A stretch of DNA of 64,000 nt from Paulinella micropora (GCA_009731375.1 BJOX01000354.1:426307-490306); one strand, 5' to 3'. Counted from the first letter of the stretch, positions 33,977 to 55,466 are shown. The notes: generated from the sequence alone by a model not told the origin. Translations and numbers: made by a program.

Positions 33977-34280
33977 TTATTTTTTGTATTATGAGTAAAA
34001 CTATTTTTCAGCCGGGGCGCCCCACTTTGCAAACTACTCCATATACTCTGTCTGCAAAAGTGGGGTTCCAGCTTGAGTGGGAGTTTAGTGGCATCATTAT
34101 CCTGCCTTTCCAAAACTTTTCTCCTCCGGTCATGCACTTCGCAAGTACTAGTGAGTGGGAGTTCCCTTGTCCGATTATGGTATTACTGAATGCTGGCAAT
34201 AGGATGGTAACTGAGGCTTAGTGAATGTTGACTTACTAAAATAGTCTTTATAAGAATCTAACATGCTCTTCCTTGCTAGC
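33977..34280. repeat. Dispersed 304-bp repeat, copy A
   Basis: Runs from TTATTTTTTGTATTATGAG to CTTCCTTGCTAGC and matches 37695-37996 in the same orientation with few differences. Near its start GGGGCGCCCCACTTTGCA is partly complemented by TGCAAAAGTGGGG 30 bases later, so it can form a hairpin. Both copies lie about 90-290 bases after the stop of a plus-strand gene. Confidence 0.8.
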
Positions 34281-34305
34281 TTGCCAAGGTTGGTGGCAGT
34301 CGCGG

Positions 34306-34358
<53 letters not shown>

Positions 34359-34910
34359 GTATTTCTTTCTGTATCTCTCTCCCTCTGTCTCTTTATTTAT
34401 CAAACCAAATGTTAAGGTTATTATGAGTTGATACACTCCATCACAATAATGTTGAAGATTTTGGTGTTTGTAGGAACAAGTAATTGAACCAAGAAGGCTA
34501 TGCAGAATCTTCTGGAATCGCTCGCCCTGCCATTTACTTTACCACCTGCTTTACCTCTCTGCCTTTATTTATAAAGATAAGCAAAATTACTAGTAAACTC
34601 ATTTGACGTCAGAGAGAAGTCTTTCTGCTATGCGATCTTCTTGATACAGCTTGAGCGATATCATCAGTAGTAGTTGTATGATCGACAGTGTCAGCGACGC
34701 CTGCAGCATGTCTTTTACATGAGACTACTGACCTAGAGTTGCTCACCTAACCTAGCGAATTCAGACCACTCAACTGGAATCTTCAAAGTTTTTGCTCTCA
34801 TAACAAGTGGTGTGGTCTGTTTTCCTGAAAGATGTGCTGTGTTGTTTGGAGTCTTGGGCCTTTGCAGTTCCGAGATCCAGTTGCCTGTGTTTGTGCAGGC
34901 GCCCGCAGAG
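34281..34910. other. Intergenic stretch with (CT)n
   Basis: A (CT)n tract lies at 34309-34350. The rest is unique. TTTGCAG near 34863 and TTGTGCAG near 34900 could be splice acceptors or part of the 5' leader of the next gene. Confidence 0.4.
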
Positions 34911-37408
34911 ATGGAGCTAGGCAACTTCAGGCAGGCCTCGTCCTCTTCCACCAAGAGAAGAATTCCAAACCAAACGAAGCAAGTGAAGCACAAGCAACCG
35001 AAGAAGCAGAAGGAGAGGCAAGAAGGACAGGTCCTGGTCTCAGAGCACATACATACAAATAGTATTACACATACATACATCGACATAATCACACGCACAC
35101 ACACGTACATACATACAATGTTACAATATTACATACATACATACATACTTATTACATACATACATACATACAAACATAAATACATACATACATACATACA
35201 TACATACATACATACAGCACAAGCAACCGAAGAAGCAGAAGAAGGAGAGGCAAGAAGGACAGGTCCTGGTCTCAGAGCATATACATACAAATAGTATTAC
35301 ACATACATACATCGACATAATCACACGCACACACACGTACATACATACAATGTTACAATATTACATACATACATACATACTTACTACATACATACATACA
35401 TACATACAAACATAAATACATACATACATACATACATACATACAGCACAAGCAACCGAAGAAGCAGAAGAAGGAGAGGCAAGAAGGACAGGTCCTGGTCT
35501 CAGAGCACATACATACAAATAGTATTACACATACATACATCGACATAATCACACGCACACACACGTACATACATACAATGTTACAATATTACATACATAC
35601 ATACATACTTATTACATACATACATACATACATACAAACATAAATACATACAGACATACATACATATTTACGTACGTATGTACATACATGCAAGCTGTTA
35701 TCTTTAGCAGGCCTCGTCCTCTTCCACCAAGAGAAGAATCCCGGACCAAACGAAGCAAGTGAAGCACAAGCAACCGAAGAAGCAGAAGAAGGAGAGGCAA
35801 GAAGGACAGGTCCTGGTCTCAGAGCAACAAGCTACTGCTGAGACGCTGGTGGTTGACGTGTGGTGTTGCATCCGGGACTACGTCGGGTGGATCAAGATGG
35901 CGTCTCTAGCGCGTGTCTGCAAGTTCCTAGCACGCCTAACAAGAAATCCACAGTTCTGGAAAGGATTACGAGAGCCAGTGCTTGACTTGAGTTTCTTCAG
36001 ACATGCGGAACCTCTATTGGCACTGAGTCAAGTATGGAGGGAGAGCAAAGTCTCCTTTACCAAGGTTTGCCTGCCTCGAGCTTGGGAGGGAGGCTTGAAC
36101 GTGTCACACTCTGTTCTCCAACTGCTTGATAGTACTCGCGTTCAGCACCTCAGTCTAAGCACAGGATACAAAGACAACAATCATCGAATCACTGATGATA
36201 GGCTTGCCTACTTGTCCGCGCTGCCTCTCCAACACCTCAGTCTCTTTGCGTGCGAGACTGTCACGGACGAGGGGCTGGCTCACTTGTCTTCCCTTCCACT
36301 CGAGCACCTCATTTTGTCTTATTGCTTGAGAATCACCAACGCTGGGCTGGATCACTTGTCGGCGCTACCCCTCAAGCACCTCCACCTCTGTGGGTGCGAG
36401 GCAGTCACGGACGCGGGGCTTGCTCACTTGTCTTTCCTTCCACTCGAACATCTCGATCTGTGTAATAGCTCGGGAATCACTGACGCTGGGCTGGCTCACT
36501 TGTTTGCGCTACCCCTTAAGCACATCAATCTCAAAGGGTGCGAGGCAGTCACGGACGCGGGGCTTGCTCACTTGTCTTTCCTTCCACTCGAACATCTCGA
36601 TCTGTGTAATAGCTCGGGAATCACTGACGCTGGGCTGGCTCACTTGTCTGCGCTACCCCTTAAGCACCTCGACCTCTGTGGATGCGAGGCAGTTACGGAC
36701 GCGGGGCTGGCTCACTTATCTTCCCTTCGCCTCGAACGCCTGTATCTCCAGGAGTGCTATAAAATCACAGACGCGGGGCTGGCTCACTTGTCTGCGCTGC
36801 CTCTCCAAGAGCTTAGTGTCACCAAATGCCGTGAAATCACAGACGCGGGGCTGGCTCACTTGTCTGCGCTGCCTCTCCAACACCTCAGTCTCAAAGGCTG
36901 CAGTTATGTCACGGACGCGGGGCTGGTCCACTTGTCTGCGATGCCTCTCCAACACCTCGATCTCCATTTTTGCACAGCAATCACTGACGCGGGTCTGGCT
37001 CACTTGTCTCGGCTGCCTCTCCAACACCTCGATCTGTGTCGGTGCAGCGCTGTCACAGACGCGGGGCTGGCTCTCCTGTCTTCTCTTCCCCTGCAATACC
37101 TCGACTTGTCTTGGGGCCCGGGAATCACGGACGCGGGGCTGGCTCACTTGTCTGCGCTACCCCTTAAGGACCTCGATCTCACATTGTGCCAAGCAGTGAC
37201 GGACGCAGGGCTTGCTTACTTATCTTCCCTTCCCCTCGAACGCCTCAATCTGGATGAATGCACGGCAATCACGGACGCGGGGCTGGCTCACTTGTCTGCA
37301 CTTCCTCTGGAGTATCTCTGTGTTTGGAGTTGCGACCAAGTCACAAGCTCTGGGCTGGCTCCATTCCTTGCGCGTCCCGATTTATTTTTATTGCATGGTT
37401 TCCCTTAA
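34911..37408 (+). CDS. F-box protein with about 17 leucine-rich repeats
   Basis: ATG 34911 opens MELGNFRQASSSSTKRR, a basic N-terminus whose sequence reappears in the main exon from about 35711, after a repeat-filled intron (TTTAGCAG acceptor). In the main exon TLVVDVWCCIRDYVGW...LARVCKFLARL...FWKGL fits an F-box, which links to SKP1 in SCF ubiquitin ligases. Then come about 17 tandem 24-residue repeats of the form ITDAGLAHLSALPLQHLDL plus CxxC-like ends, as in AMN1/FBXL-type leucine-rich repeats, forming a curved substrate-binding surface. The last repeat is degenerate and the stop is TAA at 37408. Some repeats are nearly identical in DNA, so repeat number may change quickly. Confidence 0.8.
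34982..35828 (+). repeat. Repeated exon segment with (CATA)n spacers inside the F-box/LRR gene
   Basis: The segment GCACAAGCAACCGAAGAAGC through GGTCCTGGTCTCAGAG occurs four times, starting at 34988, 35217, 35445 and 35764. The spacings are 229, 228 and 319 bases. The first three copies are followed by the same spacer (CATACATACAAATAGTATT, CACACGCACACACACGTAC, then CATA units). Copies two and three start right after CATACAG, so each looks like an exon with an acceptor. Confidence 0.8.
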
Positions 37409-37694
37409 GCTTGAATTCCGCCTCCAGCATCATTCCTGCAGGCGGAATTCGAGCTCAAGAATCCCAACCATCGACTCAGACTCTACTGGCTACACAAATA
37501 TACTATCTTGCACAGCCTGGCCATCGGCGGCGGCGGCGACAGCAGTGGCAGCGGCGGGAGAACTTCTACACTTGTTGCAGCGACAACGTAATGCGCAAAA
37601 TGCTCGAAAGGCTGCGGACAAGGAGGCCCGACCTAAAAGTCTCTTCACAGTTTGACTAATTCGAACCCCGTGCTACATGCGATCGAACAATGAT

Positions 37695-37996
37695 TTATTT
37701 TTTGTATTATGAGTAAAACTATTTTGCATCCGGGGCGCCCCACTTTGCAAACTACTCAATGTACTCTGTCTGCAAAAGTGGGGTTCCAGCTTGAGTGGGA
37801 GTTCAGTGGCATCATTATCCTGCCTTTCCAAAACTTTTCTCCTCCGGTCATGCACTTCGCAAGTACTAGTGAGTGGGAGTCCCTTGTCCGATTATGTTAT
37901 TACTGAATGCTGGCAATAGGATGGTAACTGAGGCTTAGTGAATGTTGACTTACTAAAACAGTCTTTATAAGAATCTAACAAGCTCTTCCTTGCTAG
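37695..37996. repeat. Dispersed 302-bp repeat, copy B
   Basis: Second copy of the repeat at 33977-34280, about 290 bases past the stop of the LRR gene. Differences include ATGTACTC for ATATACTC and a two-base loss in GGGAGTCCC. It could be a transposable fragment or a duplicated 3' flank. Confidence 0.8.
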
Positions 37997-38063
37997 CGTC
38001 GTGGTGTGCCTTGCCGCCACCACTGCGCCATATACACAGCGTCTTCCTCTTTATTTTTCTTAG

Positions 38064-39398
38064 GAAGAAAGCAGACCGACATCCCAGCCAAGCGCATTGG
38101 GGATACGAGAGGGAAAAGGAATGCCAAGAAGCAAAAAAACCGTAAGATACACTGTACGAATCACTGACAATGCAACCTGCTATTACTTGAAGGTACCAGA
38201 GCAACAAAAACGTGGCAAGCAACAGCAAAACGCGAAGCGGGCGAAAGCAAAACGTCCTCATCGGTAAGCTTTCTGTTACTTTCGCTTGCATATGTTTTTC
38301 CTGCCTTTGTTCTTTCCATTTCACTGTAAAGTTAACTTGTCGTGTTCGGTGAGCTCACGGCACCTCACGTCCCTGCCCTTCCTATATTTTCTCTCTGCCT
38401 CTGTAATTTTCCAACCTGGAATCACTCTTTCATTTAGCATCAAAACCGTCGGCAAACGACGTCCTGACCACAAGAACAAGCACGCTTCGATCAAACGCCA
38501 GCGCTACGAAACCAAGACGTCGGTCAGCATACTGCATATATGCAAGGATCTTTGGACTGTCATCTGTTCATTCATCGACGCCGAACCCATTTGGCTATGG
38601 CGCATTTGGGCGCTAGCGTGCAAGAAAACTAATAGCGAGGAAGCTAGGCCATTGATCAGCGCATTCCAGTATAAGCTCGGAAGTACACGCGCCCCGATAT
38701 CAATTCCACCCGTGAAAGTTCTCAAGGAATGGAATCTTTCGCGGCTGTATTTCTACAAACACTGCAGCCCACTAACCAGAGGAAACTTCTTAGGTAATCT
38801 GCGCGAAGCTGGAACCATGGTATCCGAAATATATTTCGCAGCGGGCATGGAATCTCTGATACCGGTCGAAAGCTTTCTTTTCCAACACATCAACAACCTT
38901 CAACGTCTCAACATTGCTCATTCCGGAGAATCCGGCGAAGTCATAATAACCCACATGGGATCTGTGCCAGAGCTTACTCACGTGTCGTTGGGATGCGGCG
39001 ACTTATTTTGTGACATGAAAAAGCTGTATACGCTGCGCAAACTGGAATCATTAGAACTTCACAATATGCTAGTGAGCCGTCCGAAGTCTTATAGGGCGTT
39101 TAATCATGTACTGAGCCGTCTGAGTTATAGGACGCTTTTCCACAGTGTACGCCGCACCTGCCCAAGCTTGAAGACCCTCAAATTAGGGCACAACCTTCGT
39201 CCTGCTATTGAAGATGTTGATGTCAAAGACATCGCAAGGGTTTGCACAAACCTGGAAGAATTAGAGATAGGTAACGCTGAAAATCTTGGCGACAAAGGTT
39301 TGCAGCTGATTTCAGCTTTACCGTTCCTCAAAAAATTGTCTGTGGTCAATTTGCCGAGTACAATAACGACTGAGGGCATAGAGCACTTGAGTGGATGA
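38064..39398 (+). CDS. Second F-box/LRR-like protein, with an in-frame TGA
   Basis: Exons 38064-38141, 38193-38263 and 38438-39398 join in consistent phase (SKKT|VPEQQKRG and PHR|IKTVGKRR) and give a Lys/Arg-rich N-terminus that could be a nuclear signal. The last exon has an F-box-like stretch (SILHICKDLWTVICSFI...LWRIWALACKKT) and then leucine-rich repeats (NLQRLNIAHSG, LESLELHNMLV, LKTLKLGHNL, LEELEIGNAENLGDKGLQL). The frame meets TGA at 39396-39398 just after IEHLSG, where this repeat type often has cysteine. It then stays open for about 56 more codons with another repeat-like segment (RNLEVLRITG) to 39568. The first exon and true start are not identified. Confidence 0.65.
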
Positions 39399-39552
39399 CG
39401 TAACTTGGAAGTTTTGCGTATCACAGGCGAGTCCTTGAATTCTCCAGAACATCCACACTTTCAACATTTACGCGCATTATGCGCACGCCTCGATTTTTGG
39501 CCCTTAACCGGCGCTCAGTCCACTTATTCTCAACCACATAGTTGGCAACGAT

Positions 39553-39750
39553 TCAGCAAGCGGCGTTGACCTTGAAGTCTGTCCAGACCGCCTCCAGCAT
39601 CATGGCCAGTTGATTGATGTATGTATTGTCTTGTTGAAAGTTGATTAGTGGAAACATATAGAGACAATTGTGCCAAATAGTCTTGCAGGCGTGAGTTAGA
39701 GTAGGTATATAGCCGAACTCCACAGGAGACGTAGGGTAGCACTCTTTCAT
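39553..39750 (-). CDS. Short hypothetical frame, 65 aa
   Basis: An ATG-started frame encodes a peptide rich in aromatic and hydrophobic residues (TIWHNCLYMFPLINFQQ). It overlaps the possible extension of the F-box/LRR gene by a few bases. No family is recognised; it may be an exon of a minus-strand gene or chance. Confidence 0.2.
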   Translation of the reverse strand: MKECYPTSPVEFGYIPTLTHACKTIWHNCLYMFPLINFQQDNTYINQLAMMLEAVWTDFKVNAAC

Positions 39751-41291
39751 GCAGTAGCTTTATTGCTTCAGTAATATTAAGTAAGTAGTAATAGTGGTTA
39801 ATATAAGCTGTCGTATTACTGATTAATATAATAAAATGACTCAGGCTGATATCACTGTAAACCGCCGGATCAAGTTGTAGAAATTTATGTTGATTTTTCT
39901 AGTAAATACTTTGATGTCAGCCGGTTTTTATCATCTTAACGGTGGCATGTAAGTGAGACGGCACAAACATTGGCAGAACGGGACTGAGGTGCGGGAATAG
40001 GTGACACTGTTTTTATTGTTAATATAGATATTATTATACAATATAATAAAAACATGTGAGAATGGAATTATTAATTAATATTAATAGTAGTAATATCATG
40101 ATAATAAATACAATGATTGCAATATTATTAATCATAGAGAGTGGACTCTGAGGGGGGGTAGTCTAGGAGTGAAGTATTCAAGTCAGTTCCCACTAGTAGA
40201 TTATTCATAAATACGTCACGTGCAATATTGTATTATTATTATAATATTACTATGATAATATTAATATTAATTAATAAGTTATATGACTGATTGCTATTAA
40301 TATTAACTTGAAAGTTGAATAACTGACTAAGTGATTTACAGTGGCACCTACGTTCACTGAGATCAGTGTCAAAGCCGCTAAGTTGAAAGTCAAACTTGAT
40401 TGTGAGACACAGATATACTAGTAGCCGGGCTACTACAATAGTTAATATTAATATTAATATCACTCATAGCTGAGTACTCAGCCTGGCACTGGTATCATGA
40501 TCATTCTTAATATTAAAAATCATAGTTAGTAGTATCATCATAACATTGCTAATAATTTAACGTGGCGGAGGCTCGGACTCAAGTTGAATTAATCTTTATA
40601 ACTTCACAGTGTTCAGAGTTCGGAATTCAAATTAATGTAGTAGTGATGACTCATGATGATCATCTGTTATATAATTTTAACGTTAACATTTCGCGGCCCA
40701 GTGATATAACATCATGATAAAATTTAAGTGATTCATTTTGCGAACCCGGCACGGCAGTGATATTATTCAGTAATAACTTGATATACAAACAAACTATTAA
40801 TAATAAAGCTGAGTTATTAAATTCTAAATGAGCCACTGGCACTGTGTCACCTGCTAACTTGATCTCTAAACATTAATTTAACTTGACTCCCAAGTTTCGA
40901 GTCTATCATTGTTTGACTAATTTGATATCCGAACGTCCGCAAGAATATAATATATTAGTTTGAAGCTAGTATTTCCTACCCCGTTAGCGACTCCAATGTT
41001 ACAGTGACTCAACTTGATATTTCAACTAATAATATAACTGCCAACTATCTAACGCAGGACTTGTAGAAATTATGAGGAATACCTAACGTTGAAGGGACTC
41101 AGTACTCTCCAAGCCAACGATAACTCTGACAGACCGGAACATAGAGTAATGCCATTATATACCGGGTGGGCAGGCATAAGTCTAGGTACCTCCCAAGTGT
41201 AAGGAATGTATTTTATTGTAGACAACAGATGAACGGTTGCCGCAAGCACTGTTATCATGTTAATATGTTCAATTTGTAAATTCCGCAAGAT
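39751..41291. other. AT-rich stretch without a supported gene
   Basis: Holds many TTAATATTAAT motifs and short direct repeats, but no frame above 75 codons that looks coding and no RNA gene I can recognise. It separates two convergent genes. Confidence 0.5.
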
Positions 41292-44350
<3,059 letters not shown>

Positions 44351-44429
44351 GATCAGTGACATTGTTACTAGGGTTGTGATCGTCCATCATAGCACTAGTA
44401 ACATTCAGTTGCGCACACTGAAGGGTCAT

Positions 44430-45690
44430 GCAAGGATGTCTGTGTAGGGGTGTTGCTTCAAAATTTAAATTGAAATCAAGCCACCGGCTGGATTTTGTTC
44501 GGCACCTCTAGGTGCCTGACAATTGCCAAAACCGCTACGCACCCCTGTCAAAATTCGGTGAAAAGGGAAAAGTTTAACGGGTTGCCCCCTTGCTTTGACT
44601 GTAATAGTAATTTGTCGTGCCAAAATTCGGTGAAAAATGAAAGAAAGACAAAAATAATTCCGTGAAAGTTGTAATTACTGTGAGTTTGCGGACGATTCGT
44701 TTCCTTTTGACCGTGTTCTCAAAAGTCTCTCCACTTTTTGACAGGGGTAGGTTTTTGCAAAAAAAACCGATAACAATTGAGATTTCCGTCAAAACAGAGC
44801 TTCCACGCGTGGACGTGGCCGTAGGTGTTGGTGCTCAACAAACATATGGGTAGAGTCACATGGTGTCACATGTGCGCCGTTTTTTGCGCAATACTGGTTC
44901 GGGCAGAGCGCTGGATAACTGAGTGAAACACTAGTAGAATTAGTGGGTTGGGTGCTTGCAGTGCTGGAACCTTTTTCCTCTGGCTTTTTCTTTTTCTTGT
45001 TTTTCTGGAAGCATCTGGCTCCTAACCGCGACAAGCAGATTCGTGCTGATAACAGTCTTGTGATGGTTTCATTGGAGTTTCCTTGTTTCCCTCTTTATAA
45101 GGGTGGGAAAAAAATCAGTAGAGAGATCAATCGATTTTTGAGGCCAGTATTACACCAGAAGCGCCAGTATTTTTGCTTGAGTCATAACAATTTATGACAT
45201 GATTTTTGCGCTGGAATTCATGGTCAAATACCTATTTTCTCTCGAATGACTTGTTCGACCCATTATGATTTCTGTCAAGTAAAAATCTATGCCTCTACAC
45301 TTCCAACGTTGTTTCAGGGGCTTTCTCTACTCTTGAGTTGTACGAACTGGCTTGGTTTTCGATATGATTCATATCTGAATGGGCAGGCATACATGCATGC
45401 ATCTTTGCACGTACGAGCATGTACATGTAGACATGCATGCATGTACAAAATTATAGAATGTGTGAAATATATATATGCCATGTTCAAATCGCGTGTGTAA
45501 AGATGTACGTAATCTTTGATTGCATGTATGCGTGTTATGCGTGTTAGGTATGTATGTATGTATGAATGCATGTATGTATGTATGTATGTATGTGTGTATG
45601 TACATATGTATGTATGTTTGTATGTATGGTATGTATGAATGTATGTATGAGCGGGGGGGGGGGGGGGGGGGGGGGGGNNNNNNNNNNATT
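44430..45690. other. Intergenic or 5' region with one weak frame
   Basis: A minus-strand frame at 44789-45034 encodes KKNKKKKKPEEKG and later CPNQYCAKNGAHVTPC, a Cys/His-bearing stretch that could be an upstream exon of the kinase-like gene, but no junction could be fixed. A short motif AAAATTCGGTGAAAA is repeated near 44551 and 44620. (TATG)n lies at 45549-45645, then a poly(G) run and a 10-N gap. Confidence 0.3.
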
Positions 45691-45698
45691 GTTTTCAG

Positions 45699-45942
45699 AT
45701 CAGGTGATCCAAGGCATTACATGGAGGAAGTCCGGGCTGAGGCAAAACTTGTCCAGCAACTTCAAGAAACGCTGTCTGGGTGGCTCACCGATCCAGCTTC
45801 GATCCTCAAGAAACAAGAAATATCAATCCCACATAAAGATACAATCAAGGAGCTCGCCGATGAGCTCAAGAAACTGTCAACATTCTTGCGGACGACCAAG
45901 TATGAGCCGGATATTCAGGCTATGTCAGTCTTTTCAGAGCAG
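45699..45942 (+). CDS. Internal exon, helical, probably of the ankyrin gene
   Basis: The exon lies between TTTTCAG and GTAAAG. Its frame is open with charged helical sequence (EEVRAEAKLVQQLQETLSGW, KELADELKKLSTFLRTTKY). It lies between two assembly gaps, so neighbours are lost. It ends in phase 0. The best guess is a 5' exon of the ankyrin gene downstream. Confidence 0.5.
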
Positions 45943-45986
45943 GTAAAGACTATTTGTATTTTTGGCTACATGCATATACAATCTGA

Positions 45987-46024
<38 letters not shown>

Positions 46025-46706
46025 NNNNNNNNNNNNNNNNNNNNNNNNNNNNNNNNNNNNNNNNNNNNNNNNNNNNNNNNNNNNNNNNNNNNNNNNNNNN
46101 NNNNNNNNNNNNNNNNNNNNNNNNNNNNNNNNNNNNNNNNNNNNNNNNNNNNNNNNNNNNNNNNNNNNNNNNNNNNNNNNNNNNNNNNNNNNNNNNNNNN
46201 NNNNNNNNNNNNNNNNNNNNNNNNNNNNNNNNNNNNNNNNNNNNNNNNNNNNNNNNNNNNNNNNNNNNNNNNNNNNNNNNNNNNNNNNNNNNNNNNNNNN
46301 NNNNNNNNNNNNNNNNNNNNNNNNNNNNNNNNNNNNNNNNNNNNNNNNNNNNNNNNNNNNNNNNNNNNNNNNNNNNNNNNNNNNNNNNNNNNNNNNNNNN
46401 NNNNNNNNNNNNNNNNNNNNNNNNNNNNNNNNNNNNNNNNNNNNNNNNNNNNNNNNNNNNNNNNNNNNNNNNNNNNNNNNNNNNNNNNNNNNNNNNNNNN
46501 NNNNNNNNNNNNNNNNNNNNNNNNNNNNNNNNNNNNNNNNNNNNNNNNNNNNNNNNNNNNNNNNNNNNNNNNNNNNNNNNNNNNNNNNNNNNNNNNNNNN
46601 NNNNNNNNNNNNNNNNNNNNNNNNNNNNNNNNNNNNNNNNNNNNNNNNNNNNNNNNNNNNNNNNNNNNNNNNNNNNNNNNNNNNNNNNNNNNNNNNNNNN
46701 NNNNNN
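46025..46706. other. Assembly gap (682 N)
   Basis: Unknown bases preceded by about 34 T. After it, 46707-46771 is open in one frame (RSEAMFQ) and ends CAG|GTAAGG, a probable exon end. Confidence 0.95.
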
Positions 46707-46929
46707 CGTCTCCATGCTCTCGTTCCCACGCGCTCGATTTTTATTTGTTAAGAAGTGAAGCGATGTTTCAGGTAAGGTTTCAGATTATAAACGCATGAAC
46801 GCATTTTTTTCTTCTTTCTTTCTTTTTTTGAAGTGTGCACATAGACGCATCTATGATACGTGCATATGGACATCTAAATAAATGTAAGAGGAGGGATGGA
46901 GGGAGGGAGGAAGCGATTGTGATAATTTC

Positions 46930-47175
<246 letters not shown>

Positions 47176-47243
47176 TCCCTGCATCCCTGCTGTCTTGTGT
47201 ATATGTGTATGTGTTTGTGCGTGTCTGTGTGCTTTCTTACCAG

Positions 47244-47323
47244 CTGCACCCCAAGAACCTGGCTCTGCATCTCTTCGCAATTTTCCTCCAGCCCAGGCGT
47301 TTTGGGAGCAGCAGAATTTCCAA
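47244..47323 (+). CDS. Short exon, probably of the ankyrin gene
   Basis: 80 bases lie between CTTACCAG and GTACGC. The favoured frame encodes APQEPGSASLRNFPPAQAFW and ends in phase 0. The next good acceptor in the same direction, at 54224, starts in phase 0, so the two could be neighbours separated by the LINE insertion. A second frame is also open, so this is tentative. Confidence 0.4.
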
Positions 47324-47356
47324 GTACGCAAATCAACTGTCAGCCATTTGAAGCCT

Positions 47357-47381
47357 CTAATTATTATTATTATTATTATTA

Positions 47382-47443
<62 letters not shown>

Positions 47444-47493
47444 TATTATTATTATTATTATTATTATTATCATCATCATCATCATCATCATCA

Positions 47494-47548
<55 letters not shown>

Positions 47549-47598
47549 CATTATTATTATCATCATCATCATCATCATCATCATCATTATTATTATTA

Positions 47599-47649
<51 letters not shown>
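47357..47649. repeat. (TTA)n / (TCA)n microsatellite at the LINE 5' end
   Basis: About 290 bases of TTA units with two blocks of TCA end exactly where the LINE begins (CTGGAGGGGTGCAC). Confidence 0.9.
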
Positions 47650-53870
<6,221 letters not shown>

Positions 53871-53916
53871 TGAGGCACATGTCCGACAGGATCAAAGGCG
53901 AATTGACTGATAAGTC

Positions 53917-53972
<56 letters not shown>
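53871..53972 (+). mobile_element. Severely 5'-truncated LINE end with its own (ATT)n tail
   Basis: 46 bases starting TGAGGCACATGTCC match the last part of the LINE (GGAGGCACATGTCCAGG), then differ, and run into a second (TATT)n tail at 53917-53972. It is a truncated copy of a related LINE placed in the tail of the first, or the reverse. Confidence 0.6.
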
Positions 53973-53974
<2 letters not shown>

Positions 53975-54223
53975 TAATTTACTTATTTTGGGACAGAAGC
54001 CGTGGCCTGTCAGAGGCAGAAAGAGACATGGAACGGCGTATCTGTGTTGTACGAAGGCGAGGGCAGGAAGGCGGGGCAAACGGGATTTCAGAGGGGTTTG
54101 CTTTAGTAGAGAAAGCAGTGCATAGTGGGAGTGTTACCTTAACCAATTTGGAAAGTTCATTCTGGCAAAGTGTGTATGTGCGTGCTTCACCTCCAAATGT
54201 TATGTTTTTTGCTGTGCACTCAG

Positions 54224-55392
54224 TCTAAAGTGGAATGGAAGACGTTCTGCGACAAGTATTATCGGGCGTTTCCGGACAAGCAAGATGTAAAAATTCTCAA
54301 GCTATGCATTGGTCACTTTTGTACCTGGTCGAGCAAAATACAGGAGCATTCGTTTGTTTACAGGCGTGCGAGATATTTTCATAGACCAGGACCTTTTGGC
54401 GGCAGCAGTGGCAACACATGGCTTCCCGTTCAAGTATAACCAGGCAGAAGTCGAGGACATGAAGTAAGTAAGTAGTGGCAGCTAGTGACGTTCAACCTGT
54501 GTTGTTTTGATGGCTTATCATGGTCAATATGGAATTTGAAGAGCAGAATGAAAGAGAAGTAATGATTTTATCTATTCAGCGCTTTTTTGTTGGTTTTGCT
54601 TTTTGTGATTTGCAGCAAAAAGCTGGAGAACAAGCGGGGCTCGTCCAGAAAAGTAGCCACCAACGTGTTTGACTGGGTCAGAAATGGTTTTTCCCGGCTC
54701 ACTGGGGATGAAAAGAAAGGCGATGTGGGCAATCTTTTCAAGGCAGTAGTCGACAAGAACACTGCCAAAGTACTGCAAATCCTGCAGAACCAAAGGCATC
54801 TGATGACGTACAAGCTCAAGGATTCCAACTACACTGTTTTACACGAAGCCACCTGGTTAAATAATTTGAGCATGGTCCAGTCTCTTGTGGATATTGGGTG
54901 CGACCCTAATATAACTACTCAATCAGGCAACAATTCTTCTCCCCCGTTCTCGCATGATGCAAAGTAAGAGACTCTGGGTAGACGGAGAATATGGATGGTT
55001 TGCGAAAGGAATGTGGGAAAGGAGCGCGTGGTGGGAAAATGCTTATTTAATTTTTGTTTGGATGGTTTTCCTAGGTGAAACCGGTTTGACTGCTCTGGAT
55101 ATCGCATGCACTTATAATCATTACGATATTGCAAAGGTTTTGGTGAGCAAAACGACCAAGCCTGTGAATACGCAGTATATCGCTCAGCATTGCAGCGACA
55201 AAACTACCTTGGAATACGTCCTTGGGGCCAGCCACAACTTAAAGCAGAAGTTCGAGGCAGCGTTAAACCCCGAGGTACGCACGCGGAGGGGTTACAAGAG
55301 CACGCGGAGCCCGCTCATTGCTGCAGCGGTCAAGGACAACCGAGACGTCGCTCAACTCATGATCAAGCACGGGGCGGATCCTGAGTGGAAAG

Positions 55393-55466
<74 letters not shown>

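Noticed and set aside
36716-37147. Minus-strand and third-frame open frames over the LRR gene
   Set aside because: They mirror the 72-base repeat on other frames (for example repeats of VSQPRVRDS) and are shadows of the true frame.
39390-39400. General reassignment of TGA to an amino acid
   Set aside because: The F-box-like gene at 25163, the kinase-like gene at 41292 and the ankyrin gene at 58516 appear to end in TGA, so one in-frame TGA is better seen as a local event.
45520-46798. Frames of 250-400 codons across the 682-N gap
   Set aside because: Mostly X residues. Only the exon at 45699-45942 is supported by splice signals and composition.
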